Source: Lacrimispora xylanolytica (GTDB lineage: Bacteria > Bacillota > Clostridia > Lachnospirales > Lachnospiraceae). Taken from it: a stretch of 64,000 bases of DNA. The stretch is taken from positions 2,527,001 to 2,591,000 of the forward strand of contig NZ_CP113524.1 in assembly GCF_026723765.1 (NCBI RefSeq), read 5' to 3'. A program made the translations under genes and the position numbers. Positions within the stretch are counted from its first letter, which is position 1. Each line of letters starts with the position of its first letter. Shown in pieces: positions 36,746-46,283 of this stretch. The notes below the pieces were generated by a model. It was not told the origin of the DNA and did not search any database. It saw only the letters and a list, made by a program, of their open reading frames with translations.

Positions 36746-37666
36746 TTATCCCTCCTCCCTGATCTTTTTCCCTGTTATCTCTAGAAACACATCATTAAAG
36801 GTTCCTTTTTTTATTTCGATATTGGTAATGTGCTCCTTATGAACGCTTAATACCTCAAGCAAACGGTCCAGATACTCTGCTTCTACCTTGTAAAAACCGT
36901 CTTTTTTTGAATAGTTTAATTGGTGCTCCCCTAGCAGGCGTTCAAATCCTTCTTCATCGTTTGTATTGATATAAGCCTTGTCCTTTGTATACTTTTTCTT
37001 CAACGCGTAAGGGGTATCATGTGCGACAATTACCCCTCCATCCATAATCGCTATCTTATTACAGATTTCGGCTTCTTCCATATAGTGGGTGGTTAGAAAG
37101 ATTGTTATGTTCCTCTCTTTTTGAAGCTTCATAATATATTCCCATATATGTGCTCTGGTCTGGGGATCCAGCCCGGTTGTTGGTTCATCAAGGAATAAGA
37201 CCTTTGGATAATGCACCAGGCCTCTGGCAATCTCAACACGCCGTTTCATTCCTCCTGATAAAGCGGAAACCATTTTCTTTCTTTCATTTGTTAAATCCAC
37301 AAGGTTTAGAACAAAAGAAATTCGTTCTTCTACTTCCTTGTTTGGAATGTTATAAAATACACAGTGCATTTTCAAGTTCTCTTCAATGGTCATTTTCGCA
37401 TCAAGAGTGGAATCCTGAAATACAACTCCAATGGAAGACCTTACCTCACTTTTTTGCCTGCTCACATCTTTTCCATCGATCAATAACGTACCGGAAGTTT
37501 TTTCAAAAATGGTACATAACGTATTTATCGTTGTGCTTTTTCCAGCACCATTTGGCCCAAGAAATGCAAATACACTGCCTTCTTCCACATCAAAAGATAT
37601 ATCATTTACTGCGACAAAGTCACCATATTTTTTTGTGAAGTTTTTAACCTGAATGATTGGATTCAT
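36746..37666 (-). CDS. ABC transporter ATP-binding protein, DrrA/CcmA-like
   Basis: 306 residues. Walker A GPNGAGKST, signature LSGGMKRRVEIARGL, Walker B VLFLDEPTTGLD, and switch His in LTTHYMEEAE. A ~70-residue C-terminal domain follows the nucleotide-binding domain, as in exporter ATPases of the DrrA class. First gene of the exporter pair, SD AAGGAGATAAAACT. Confidence 0.88.
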   Translation of the reverse strand: MNPIIQVKNFTKKYGDFVAVNDISFDVEEGSVFAFLGPNGAGKSTTINTLCTIFEKTSGTLLIDGKDVSRQKSEVRSSIGVVFQDSTLDAKMTIEENLKMHCVFYNIPNKEVEERISFVLNLVDLTNERKKMVSALSGGMKRRVEIARGLVHYPKVLFLDEPTTGLDPQTRAHIWEYIMKLQKERNITIFLTTHYMEEAEICNKIAIMDGGVIVAHDTPYALKKKYTKDKAYINTNDEEGFERLLGEHQLNYSKKDGFYKVEAEYLDRLLEVLSVHKEHITNIEIKKGTFNDVFLEITGKKIREEG

Positions 37667-37985
37667 AGTTTTATCTCCTTATTGCTGATTGTAGTAAAGT
37701 ATAGTTTGATGTAACTAATTATGACGAAGCAATCACAGCGTTATCATCAACGAAAAGCCCCTATTTTATGCGGTGCTCCAGCATCACCTAAGTGTTATAT
37801 GAAAAATTCAAGCTGTATTCACTATGAAACACAGCAAGAATACTGCTATATTATCACAATAAAATATCATTTACAACAGAGAACATGTACCATGCAAAAC
37901 ACCAGTATCATGTTGACCAATTAAAAAAGCGGTACTCTGCCTTTGATTGTTCCAACAAATGGCATAATACCGTTTTCCCTTAACC
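37667..37985. other. Intergenic region
   Basis: About 320 AT-rich bases upstream of the ABC exporter and downstream of the neopullulanase gene. It contains the neopullulanase terminator (37924-37976). No ORF with an SD is seen on either strand. Confidence 0.6.
37924..37976 (-). terminator. Terminator of the maltodextrin operon
   Basis: Minus-strand hairpin ACGGTA...GCCATTTGTT / AACAATCAAAGGC...TACCGC with interior loops, followed by TTTTTTAATT. Confidence 0.7.
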
Positions 37986-39740
37986 TTATATATATATTTT
38001 GTATCCCAACGCTTCCAGAGGCTCTTTATCACCCACGGAAGAAAGAATCATATTTTTCTCCCCTCTATTCCATTCCTGATCCATATCTGAAACATTCAGA
38101 CTTACAAATAATCTTCCCTTTCTTCCGTCTCTCACAAAAGTCAACCGTTTTTCATTGGTCTCTTCCCATAGTACTTCATAGGAAGTGTCCTCCTCTATAT
38201 ATTCCTTTCTTATCTCTATGATCTTCTGAACAAATTCACATAGTTGTGTATTCTGGCTCCACACCATGGGATTCCTGTATTCATTTTCCTTCATCCCGCA
38301 AATTGCCTGTTCATCACCATAAAATAAGCTGGGGACTCCCGGAAACAGCATAAGAAGGATACAAGCTAATTTCCACTTCCGCAGGTCGCCCCTGCAAAGA
38401 GATAAAAATCTGGGCACATCATGGCTATCCAACAGATTCAGCTGTCCGTTTACAAGATTGGTAGGGTAACGGAGCCTCATCTGTTCCAGCTGTTTGGCAG
38501 CAGTTAATGCATTTTTATTATCTCCAATGATGTGATCACGGCAAATTCGTCTAAACTCGTAATTCATGGTTGAATCAAAGATATCTCCCCGAAGCCAGCT
38601 TTCTGCATTCTCCCACACCTCGCCAATGAGGATTGCTTCCTTATTTTCTTTTTTTACTGCTTCCCTGAACTTTCTCCAAAAATTCCGGTCTATTTCATTT
38701 GCTACATCTAGTCGCCATCCATCTATTTTATACTCACGAATCCAATAAGTACCTACATTGGCAAAATACTTTTGCACCTCTTCATTCGAAGTATTTAGTT
38801 TGGGCATCTTAGGCTCATAAGCAAAGCAGGCATAACCAGGTTTTTCTTTTTCCGACTGCGGCCGTCGAACCGGGAACTTTAAGTCATAAAACCAATCAAT
38901 ATATTTTGAATTTTCTCCCTTGTCCATTACATCTTCAAAGGCAGAAAATTCCCAGCTGCAATGATTAAAAACACCATCTATAATGATTTTCATCTCTCGT
39001 TTGTGAATTTCCTCCACTAAATGTTTAAATTCCTCATTGGTTCCCAAACACGGATCAATGTGATAATAATCAATGGTATCATATTTGTGGTATTCTCCTG
39101 CTGCAAATATAGGATTGAAATAAATGCAGTTAACGCCAAGTGCCTGGATATAATCCAGATTTTTGATAACTTCTTTCAGCGTTCCTCCTAATCTTGATCT
39201 GCAGACCTTTCCATTTTCTAATATCACTTCCCTTGGCTGTGTGGGCGAACCAGATTTCTCACCGACAAAGCTATCTGGAAATATATTATAAACGACTGCC
39301 TTCTTAAACCAGGCTGGCACATCTGGTATTTCAGTTCTTAATATGTAGGGGTACTGATAATACTCGCTTCTTTCTTCCATAATGTTACGCTCAAAATAAA
39401 GAATTGCAAGTTCATTAGAAAAACGTTCTGAGTAATAATAGGTCCACTCTCCTTCATTTTGCAGCTTAAAATAATAGCATACACGGGCATATGGTGTTTC
39501 AAACGTTGCTTCATAATAGTCAAAAAGTTCATCCCTTGCTTTTATCTCCATCTGAATTTCTTCAAAAACAACGGGTGTGGAAGGACAAGCCCGATCACCA
39601 TAGTATAAGGTACACGCGGAGACATTGTCTTTTTGTGTTCGTATTCTTATGGTCAATTTATGTTCCGAATTGGCAAATGCATAATTGGATAACGGTATAT
39701 GCAAAACCGCCTCACGATTTATTTTCATGTTGTTTTTCAT
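37986..39740 (-). CDS. GH13 neopullulanase/cyclomaltodextrinase-like alpha-glycosidase
   Basis: 584 residues, no signal peptide, so cytosolic. N-terminal ~120-residue beta-domain (KLTIRIRTQKDNVSACTLYY) is the CBM34-like domain of this subfamily. GH13 residues: nucleophile in DGWRLDVANEID, acid/base in LIGEVWENAES, and Asp in LLDSHDVPRF. Known role: hydrolysis of imported maltodextrins or cyclodextrins. ATG 39740 overlaps malG by one base (TAATG), so it is translationally coupled and is the last gene of the operon. Confidence 0.9.
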   Translation of the reverse strand: MKNNMKINREAVLHIPLSNYAFANSEHKLTIRIRTQKDNVSACTLYYGDRACPSTPVVFEEIQMEIKARDELFDYYEATFETPYARVCYYFKLQNEGEWTYYYSERFSNELAILYFERNIMEERSEYYQYPYILRTEIPDVPAWFKKAVVYNIFPDSFVGEKSGSPTQPREVILENGKVCRSRLGGTLKEVIKNLDYIQALGVNCIYFNPIFAAGEYHKYDTIDYYHIDPCLGTNEEFKHLVEEIHKREMKIIIDGVFNHCSWEFSAFEDVMDKGENSKYIDWFYDLKFPVRRPQSEKEKPGYACFAYEPKMPKLNTSNEEVQKYFANVGTYWIREYKIDGWRLDVANEIDRNFWRKFREAVKKENKEAILIGEVWENAESWLRGDIFDSTMNYEFRRICRDHIIGDNKNALTAAKQLEQMRLRYPTNLVNGQLNLLDSHDVPRFLSLCRGDLRKWKLACILLMLFPGVPSLFYGDEQAICGMKENEYRNPMVWSQNTQLCEFVQKIIEIRKEYIEEDTSYEVLWEETNEKRLTFVRDGRKGRLFVSLNVSDMDQEWNRGEKNMILSSVGDKEPLEALGYKIYI

Positions 39741-40582
39741 TATCCTTTCACTCCTCCTGTAGTCAGTCCTGATACCATATATTTTTGTATGGAAAAAAAC
39801 AGGATCAAAATAGGTACTGAAACTAAAATTGCGGCCGCTGAAAATAAGGACCAGCTTCTGCTATAATCATTGGCCTGAAGCTGATAAAGCCCGCCTGCAA
39901 GGTTATAGTTCTCCTCTTTCATTAAAAATGTAGTTGCAAACAGATACTCATTCCATACAAAAATTAATACCATGACCGCAGTCACAATAATGGAAGGTCT
40001 GGCAAGGGGTAGTATGATCTTCCATATGATCTGTCCCGAACTTCCTCCATCAATTCTTGCAGATTCTTCAATTTCAATAGGAATGGTATCGAAGTAACCT
40101 TTCATATTCCAGATACTGAATATACACATGCTTCCTGCATAAATCAGGATTAAACCGATGTAATTATTCAATAAATTCATATTTTTAAATAATCTAAATA
40201 TAGCAAACATCGATAAGATTTGTGGAAACGCATTCAGAATTAACAATAGCTTTAACATCTCATTTCTTCCCCGAAACCGAAAACGGGAAAATGCATACGA
40301 TGCTGTCACCGAAGTCCCCATTGCAAGTATCATGGTTCCAAGACTGAGAACGACTGAATTTTTAAGCCATATAAGAAATGGCTCCTCCACCAGGATTGCT
40401 TTATAATTTTTCAAGGTAGGACTCTGTGGAAATAAGAATCCATTTCCGAATGCAGAACTATCACTGCTTACGGAAAGCAAAAATGCATATAAAATAGGTA
40501 TTAAAGTGATAAAACATAACAGTACAAAAAATACATTTAAGATACTTAGACGAGCCATGCGTTTTGCTGTTTTTATCCTCAT
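39740..40582 (-). CDS. Maltodextrin ABC transporter permease, MalG-like
   Basis: 280 residues, six membrane segments, EAA loop EIEESARIDGGSSGQIIWKI (residues ~190-210). C-terminal KYMVSGLTTGGVKG is typical of MalG. Pairs with MalF; the start overlaps malF by 4 bases (ATGA), and the stop overlaps the neopullulanase start. Confidence 0.9.
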   Translation of the reverse strand: MRIKTAKRMARLSILNVFFVLLCFITLIPILYAFLLSVSSDSSAFGNGFLFPQSPTLKNYKAILVEEPFLIWLKNSVVLSLGTMILAMGTSVTASYAFSRFRFRGRNEMLKLLLILNAFPQILSMFAIFRLFKNMNLLNNYIGLILIYAGSMCIFSIWNMKGYFDTIPIEIEESARIDGGSSGQIIWKIILPLARPSIIVTAVMVLIFVWNEYLFATTFLMKEENYNLAGGLYQLQANDYSRSWSLFSAAAILVSVPILILFFSIQKYMVSGLTTGGVKG

Positions 40583-41469
40583 ACGTGTTCCTCCCGAATG
40601 CCTCGATTGACAAATAAAGAAAAGAGAATGATAAATCCAAATATCACAATGGATACAGCAGAAGAAAGCCCATAATTATTAGATACAAAGGCATTTTGGT
40701 GCGCATATGTAATAACAGTCTGAAGAGTTGCTCCTGTAAGAGACCCCTTTTGCATCGTTAATAAATAGATAATGTCAAACTGCTTGAAGGTGGTAAATGT
40801 CGTCATAATAATGGAAGGAGCTAATATGGGCTTAATGGATGGTATTGTTATATATAAATTTTGTGCCCACCATCCACCTCCATCTAATCTTGCACTTTCA
40901 TAATAGCTGATATCCACACTCTGCAACGCTCCATCCATCATCATAATGAGAAATGGCAGTGCCATCCATAAGTTTAATACCATACAGGAGATGAATGCCG
41001 GAATGTTTTCAGATAAAAAGTCCATGTTGGAAAACCCCAGCGCAGAACGTATTTTATTTAACAAACCGTACTGCGGATTATAAATACCTACTCTCCATAA
41101 TAAAATAGATATGTAAGCCGGCATGGCCCAAGGAAACATCAGGAGTGTTTTGTATAGTCTTGCCAGCTTTAGCCCTTCTGCATTCAATCCCAGTGCAATC
41201 AAATAGGCAGCCAAAATCTGTATGACCATATTTAAAACGGTCCAAATGATTGTAGTTAATAATGCAGACATAAAACCTGAATCCAGTTTCGTTAATGCAC
41301 GTCTATAATTGTCAAAAGCTATAAATTCATAGTCTGTCCAATGATACAGATTCATATTTGTAAACGAAATATATATGGTATAAATAATCGGAAATACAAC
41401 AATTAATCCGATTAATATGATTGAGGGAAAACTATATTCCCATGGAAGAATTTTATTTCTCTTGTTCAT
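40579..41469 (-). CDS. Maltodextrin ABC transporter permease, MalF-like
   Basis: 296 residues with six membrane segments. EAA loop SYYESARLDGGGWWAQNLYI; the periplasmic P2 domain of E. coli MalF is absent, as usual in Gram-positives. Forms the channel with MalG and receives sugar from the MalE lipoprotein. An inverted repeat (41566-41607) separates it from malE. Confidence 0.9.
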   Translation of the reverse strand: MNKRNKILPWEYSFPSIILIGLIVVFPIIYTIYISFTNMNLYHWTDYEFIAFDNYRRALTKLDSGFMSALLTTIIWTVLNMVIQILAAYLIALGLNAEGLKLARLYKTLLMFPWAMPAYISILLWRVGIYNPQYGLLNKIRSALGFSNMDFLSENIPAFISCMVLNLWMALPFLIMMMDGALQSVDISYYESARLDGGGWWAQNLYITIPSIKPILAPSIIMTTFTTFKQFDIIYLLTMQKGSLTGATLQTVITYAHQNAFVSNNYGLSSAVSIVIFGFIILFSLFVNRGIREEHV

Positions 41470-41565
41470 AAATTGCCTACTCCTATATCCCCAACCTGCA
41501 GCAAGCTATCCTATAAAAAGGACAGGTAAGATGTCTCTACATAATCGTAAGACAAGTTTTCTTCT

Positions 41566-41607
41566 GTATGACCGGTTAACGATTTAAAACAAGTTAACCG
41601 GTCATAC
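41566..41607 (-). repeat. Perfect 15-bp inverted repeat between malE and malF
   Basis: GTATGACCGGTTAAC (41566-41580) and GTTAACCGGTCATAC (41593-41607) with a 12-base loop. It starts 5 bases after malE's stop. There is no T-run afterwards, so mRNA processing, 3'-end protection or partial termination is likelier than full termination. Confidence 0.8.
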
Positions 41608-41611
41608 ACTT

Positions 41612-42850
41612 TTATTGCATATCTGCGATTGCAATCTCTGCCTGTTTTTGATATTCATCCGCTACGTTGTTTAAATCTTTGCCCGATTTATTGACTGCCG
41701 CAAGAAGTGATTCTGTCGGTCCCCACATTACGCTCATTTGGGGAATGTTTGGCATCGGCTGTGCAATATCAGCAGTCTTTCTCATGGCAGCTATCATTTC
41801 ATCCTTTGACACCGTTGGATTTTCATAGGATTTTTGATTCGCAGGAGCGCATCTGGAGTTTTCTGCCAGATCAATTCCAAGCTGGGGATCAGCAATTTCT
41901 TTCAGCACCTTTTCCACTGCTTCTTTTTTCGTTTCCGCTGCATGCTTCATAACACCAATTCCCTGCACACCCGAATATGGCACAAGTGCATGACCGTTTG
42001 GCAGCTTGAAATCACATAAGGATTTTATTCCATAATTGATATTAGCTTCTCTCACACCTGATATCAGCCATGGTCCGCCAATAATTGCTGCGGCTTTTCC
42101 GTCTTTAAATAAGGCATTTACCGTATTATAGTCCCCGTCCGCTTCTAATTTGGCAAACTTTTTATTATATTCGATTGCCTCCATGGTCTTTTTGTCATTT
42201 AGTCCTGACTTCGCCTGCTCATTGATAATAAATCCGCCAAATCCGTTTATAAAGGGAGCTACATTATAAGCAGTTGAATGTTGGTTCACTAAAGCATAAG
42301 TTCCAGCAGTGGCATCTGTATGGTTTTTCATGTAGGAATAAAGTTCTTCTGTGGTGGAGGGCACTTCTCCCTCCCACAAATCCTTATTATAAATAAAAAG
42401 CAGTGTTTCAAAGTAGACAGGCATCAGGTATTGAGCATCCTTATAAATTCCTGCTTTCAGCGTCATGGGAAGCATATCCGCATATACGGCTTTGTCAATC
42501 ACATCCGTGATTGGTGCCAAAGCTCCCATTTCCACGAACATTCCTAGAGAATCATGGGCATACATATAAAGATCCGGTCCATTCACCTCATCGCTTCCAT
42601 AAAGTTTAATCTGATCTGTTAACCCGCTCTTTTGCTCGAATTTTACAGTGATTCCATCATCACTTAAAGCCTCATTTAGATGATCTTCCATCAACTGTAT
42701 CATTGCCTTGTCTCCATCATGCCAAATACGAATGGTATTGAGTGCTTCCTTATTCCCCTGCTTTGCTGCAACGCTGTCCGTATTTTTACTACATCCGGTA
42801 ACCATTGCAGCAGTCATTGCAATACACAAAACCAATGCCATCTTCTTCAC
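41612..42850 (-). CDS. Maltodextrin-binding lipoprotein, MalE-like
   Basis: 412 residues from a GTG start (42850) with GGAGG 9 bases upstream. Leader MKKMALVLCIAMTAAMVTGC ends in a lipobox (VTGC), so membrane-anchored. The body is a family-1 substrate-binding protein (IRIWHDGDKAMIQLMEDHLN, GPWLISGVREANINYGI). Delivers maltodextrin to MalFG. Follows the secreted amylase gene by 46 bases. Confidence 0.9.
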   Translation of the reverse strand: MKKMALVLCIAMTAAMVTGCSKNTDSVAAKQGNKEALNTIRIWHDGDKAMIQLMEDHLNEALSDDGITVKFEQKSGLTDQIKLYGSDEVNGPDLYMYAHDSLGMFVEMGALAPITDVIDKAVYADMLPMTLKAGIYKDAQYLMPVYFETLLFIYNKDLWEGEVPSTTEELYSYMKNHTDATAGTYALVNQHSTAYNVAPFINGFGGFIINEQAKSGLNDKKTMEAIEYNKKFAKLEADGDYNTVNALFKDGKAAAIIGGPWLISGVREANINYGIKSLCDFKLPNGHALVPYSGVQGIGVMKHAAETKKEAVEKVLKEIADPQLGIDLAENSRCAPANQKSYENPTVSKDEMIAAMRKTADIAQPMPNIPQMSVMWGPTESLLAAVNKSGKDLNNVADEYQKQAEIAIADMQ

Positions 42851-42896
42851 TTCTCATGCCCTCCATTCAAAATTTAGAAACTATGTTATAAAAGAC

Positions 42897-44876
42897 TTAC
42901 CAGTCTATGGTTACTGTCCCGGCCCCCAATGCAGGCACCGTATAGCTGTGATTATCTCCACTTTGCCAAATGACACTTCCTGCCGCATTCTTCTTGATCG
43001 CTTTAAACTCAATTTTCTGGCCTGCCGGAATATATACGGTTAAATTCCACTCCGGATAATTGGGACAGGCTGCAGGCCCTGCTGCTTTGTTTGGATCCCA
43101 GTTACCGAGTTCCGCGCAGTTCCCTAAAATATAAACATTCTGTCCCCAGTCCGTAGACGCATTGCGAATGTTTATGGTAACTGGAATGGTATCACCTGCA
43201 TTTTCATCAACCACATATATTTTGGAAGTGTCTCCGGTAAGAGTTATTGTTACCTTCTTATCTTTGGATACGGTTATTTTATCATTGGGATTCATTACAT
43301 TTACTAACGTAGTCCCTGCCTTTATGGAACTTTCGGCACGTATTGACATGGTTTCAGTATCGGTACCTTTGGAATTATGAAACGCACAAATTAATTCCTG
43401 TCCCGCATTTTTTCCGCTGTCCATTCTTCTTGAAAACGCATAGGTATGCATGGAAGTCCACATCTCACGTTGTGTTCCAAAGCTTAAAGCTTCATATTTT
43501 TCCCGAAGATCGTTTAAGGTCCGGATAAGCTTATAGGTATTGGTGGAGGTGTTAAAATAATCTTTAATTACATTGCCGTTTTGATCCTTTGTTACCATGG
43601 ACCAACGATTCCAGGTATCTGCAATCCCATTGATCCCCTGACCATTGGCATTTCCTCTGTTTTGCTCTGTTCCCTGGAATACCACCGGGGTTCCCCTTGC
43701 TGTAAATATAAACGTTAACGCATTATGGAGTTTATCAACATCGCCCCCAGCTTCTGTCAGAAAACGATTTCTGTCGTGGTTGTCAATAAATGTAACCATA
43801 TCATTCAGATGAGTACCATAGAGATAATCCTGCGCCAAAATGGATTGAAGTGAGATTTCCGATGTGTTGTTAAAATTCTTTCCATATGCAAAATCATTTA
43901 CAATAGCCTGAAACAAGGGAAAATCAAGCATACCTGTTTCAGCGTTATCTCCGACCCAATCCTTAATAAATTCCACATGCATATCAAAGTTCTCGCCAAA
44001 GGTTGCAACTCCCAAATATTCCTGTAATTCATGAATATCAGATGGCTTCATACATTTTGCCGCATCCACCCTGGCCGCATCTGCCCCCGTATAGGTAAAC
44101 CAGTTCTTTATAGAGTCGAACATAGCACCCTTGGCATCCTTATGATCAAAGTCAATATCATCCAGACCACCCAGGTCATGATCTTCAAGCATCTGGGTGC
44201 TTGCTACTGTATGAGGATGCTCTATGTTAAAATCGATATCTCCTTTGTTGTGATACCATGAGACATTATTAAACGGCGCTGCAGGCTGCAGCTGAGTACC
44301 CTCTTTTAATCCTGTACCGCTAGTATAATGCGCATTGCTTCCGATTCCCTGCAGATAATCTCCCACATGATTGGGAACTACATCAAAAATGACCTTAATT
44401 CCATTTTCATGGCAAACATCTACCATTTCCTTTAGCTTATCCTTGCTGGTCTGAGGATCTCTTGAACCGAAATAGCGATTGGCTCGATTGGGATCAAATA
44501 CATTATAGCCATGATAGGCAGATGGCCACTGTTTTCCACTGGAATCCGGTATTCCCCATAGCTGTGGGTCAGACACCGGTGAAATCCAGATTGCGGTATA
44601 TCCCATTTCCTTAATGTAAGAGATCTTATCTATGATTCCCTGCCAATCACCGCCGTGCATATAACGATAATCTTCTTCTGAGTTCTCTGCATATCGAAAA
44701 GCTTCTCCAGTTGCATTATTCGTTTTATCCCCATCATAAAAACGATCAACCATGATCTGATAAATGGACTCTCCCCGAAGACTTTCGGCTGCATTTACCT
44801 CCATTGAAGGCAACAGTGGCATTGTCATAATAAAACAAAGTACAAAGCTTACAATACGTTTTAACATCTTTTTCAC
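42897..44876 (-). CDS. Secreted alpha-amylase, GH13 with C-terminal CBM20
   Basis: About 659 residues. A GTG at 44876 is chosen because GGAAGGGG lies 8 bases upstream; the in-frame ATG at 44900 has none. Signal peptide MLKRIVSFVLCFIMTMPLLP...VNAAES. GH13 residues: GADAARVDAAK (nucleophile), ATFGENFDM (acid/base), TFIDNHDRNRF (Asp). Residues ~565-660 form the CBM20 starch-binding domain (NVYILGNCAELGNWDPNKAA, WQSGDNHSYTVP). Splits starch outside the cell for the MalEFG importer. Divergent from the LacI gene. Confidence 0.92.
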   Translation of the reverse strand: MKKMLKRIVSFVLCFIMTMPLLPSMEVNAAESLRGESIYQIMVDRFYDGDKTNNATGEAFRYAENSEEDYRYMHGGDWQGIIDKISYIKEMGYTAIWISPVSDPQLWGIPDSSGKQWPSAYHGYNVFDPNRANRYFGSRDPQTSKDKLKEMVDVCHENGIKVIFDVVPNHVGDYLQGIGSNAHYTSGTGLKEGTQLQPAAPFNNVSWYHNKGDIDFNIEHPHTVASTQMLEDHDLGGLDDIDFDHKDAKGAMFDSIKNWFTYTGADAARVDAAKCMKPSDIHELQEYLGVATFGENFDMHVEFIKDWVGDNAETGMLDFPLFQAIVNDFAYGKNFNNTSEISLQSILAQDYLYGTHLNDMVTFIDNHDRNRFLTEAGGDVDKLHNALTFIFTARGTPVVFQGTEQNRGNANGQGINGIADTWNRWSMVTKDQNGNVIKDYFNTSTNTYKLIRTLNDLREKYEALSFGTQREMWTSMHTYAFSRRMDSGKNAGQELICAFHNSKGTDTETMSIRAESSIKAGTTLVNVMNPNDKITVSKDKKVTITLTGDTSKIYVVDENAGDTIPVTINIRNASTDWGQNVYILGNCAELGNWDPNKAAGPAACPNYPEWNLTVYIPAGQKIEFKAIKKNAAGSVIWQSGDNHSYTVPALGAGTVTIDW

Positions 44877-44927
44877 TACTATTTCCCCTTCCTTCTCCAT
44901 TCTTGATATGTTGTTTCCTATTTTATA

Positions 44928-44941
44928 AAATACCGGTATTT
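44928..44941. promoter_or_regulatory. Perfect 14-base palindrome, candidate LacI-family operator
   Basis: AAATACCGGTATTT, with the CG centre usual for LacI-type operators, lies in the amylase/LacI divergent region ~50 bases upstream of the amylase start. Confidence 0.55.
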
Positions 44942-45055
44942 ATAAGCAAATTATAACAATACCACTCCTAATTACAAAGTTTTTTTATACATATTGCTTG
45001 ATTTTTTTAGGTAAACGATATACTATTCTAATGGAGTTTAAGAAAGGGGTGTCCA

Positions 45056-46075
45056 ATGGCTGTAACAATAAAAGATGTTGCCAGGGAAGCCGGAGTATCC
45101 ACGGCTACGGTATCTAAAATACTGAACAACAAGCCTTATATTTCAGAGAGTACGACTCAGCGTGTCATGGAAGTAATGAAACGTCTCAATTATCATCCCA
45201 ATGCACAAGCCAGTAATTTCAAATGCAAACGTACCGGAAACATTATCTTTCTTGCTGTTACGGAAATGCATACTGCCTTTCATAACCCTCACATGTTTGA
45301 AATTCTATGCGGTGCCCAAAATGTAATCCGGGACAAAAACTATAATCTGTCTTTCTTGGGCGTATCTGACAAACAAGATGCTTTTGATTCAGCTAATAAA
45401 GTAGTGGGTTGTAACACGGCTGATGGTATTTTGGTCCATGGCTCTGCTACATCAAGGGCATTGATTGACTTTTTATCTAAAAACAACTTTCCACACATTA
45501 TTATCGGGAGACCCCCATTTGCCAGTCCCTCTTCCTGGATCGATACCAACAATCGTGTTTCTGGTCAAATGGCAATGGAATATTTGGAGAAATGCGGTTA
45601 TTCTCAAATCGCTTTTATCGGAGGACCTAAAAGCGATGAAATATCAAGGCACCGCCTGCAAGGTTTTGTATCGTATATGAATATTAATGGGCTCACCATA
45701 CAAGATGATTTTATAAAATACGGTACCTATACAAAAGAAAGCGGATTTTTAATGATGGAGGAACTCCTAAGTCAACCCACTCTCCCCGATGCCGTTATAT
45801 GTGAAAATAATCAGATTGCAATGGGGGCCGTTGGGGCAATAGAAAAACATCAATTAGCCATCCCAAAGGATATGGGTCTCATTACCTTTGACGATTATCC
45901 TCTCTCACAGCTCATTGATCCTCCTCTTACTGTGATTGATATAGATGTCCATGAAATGGGGAAACAGGCGGCTTCTATCTTATTGAGGAAGATAAAAAAT
46001 CCGGGACTTCAGGTTCAATCCTTTGTTACTCTTCCGAATCTGATTGTCCGATCATCAACCAGAAAACAAAAATAA
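45056..46075 (+). CDS. LacI/GalR family regulator, probable maltodextrin repressor
   Basis: 339 residues. HTH at 1-50 (TIKDVAREAGVSTATVSKIL) and hinge ANASNF; then a PBP-like ligand domain (HIIIGRPPFAS, FIGGPKSDEI, VIDIDVHEMGK). It lies divergently from the amylase-malEFG operon. SD AGAAAGGGG before ATG 45056. Role in starch regulation inferred from place. Confidence 0.88.
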   Translation: MAVTIKDVAREAGVSTATVSKILNNKPYISESTTQRVMEVMKRLNYHPNAQASNFKCKRTGNIIFLAVTEMHTAFHNPHMFEILCGAQNVIRDKNYNLSFLGVSDKQDAFDSANKVVGCNTADGILVHGSATSRALIDFLSKNNFPHIIIGRPPFASPSSWIDTNNRVSGQMAMEYLEKCGYSQIAFIGGPKSDEISRHRLQGFVSYMNINGLTIQDDFIKYGTYTKESGFLMMEELLSQPTLPDAVICENNQIAMGAVGAIEKHQLAIPKDMGLITFDDYPLSQLIDPPLTVIDIDVHEMGKQAASILLRKIKNPGLQVQSFVTLPNLIVRSSTRKQK

Positions 46076-46162
46076 GTGGGATGAAGCCTCATTTAAAACC
46101 AATTGACAAAGTTTGCTTATGTTGAGTTATTATTTAGAGAAATCAAGCGTCTTACGACATAA

Positions 46163-46207
46163 AAATGCATCTTGAATCAGCTTTTAAAGGCTTCTCAAGA
46201 TGCATTT
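46163..46207 (+). terminator. Terminator of the LacI gene
   Basis: AAATGCATCTTGA and TCAAGATGCATTT arms with nested AGC/GCT stem, 88 bases after the stop codon; A-rich before and TATT after. Confidence 0.65.
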
Positions 46208-46283
46208 ATTATGTGCCAGTTTGAAACTGACATATCTCTCGCTATTATTAAGACTCACTGTGGGTATGCTTTATATCCTGTTG

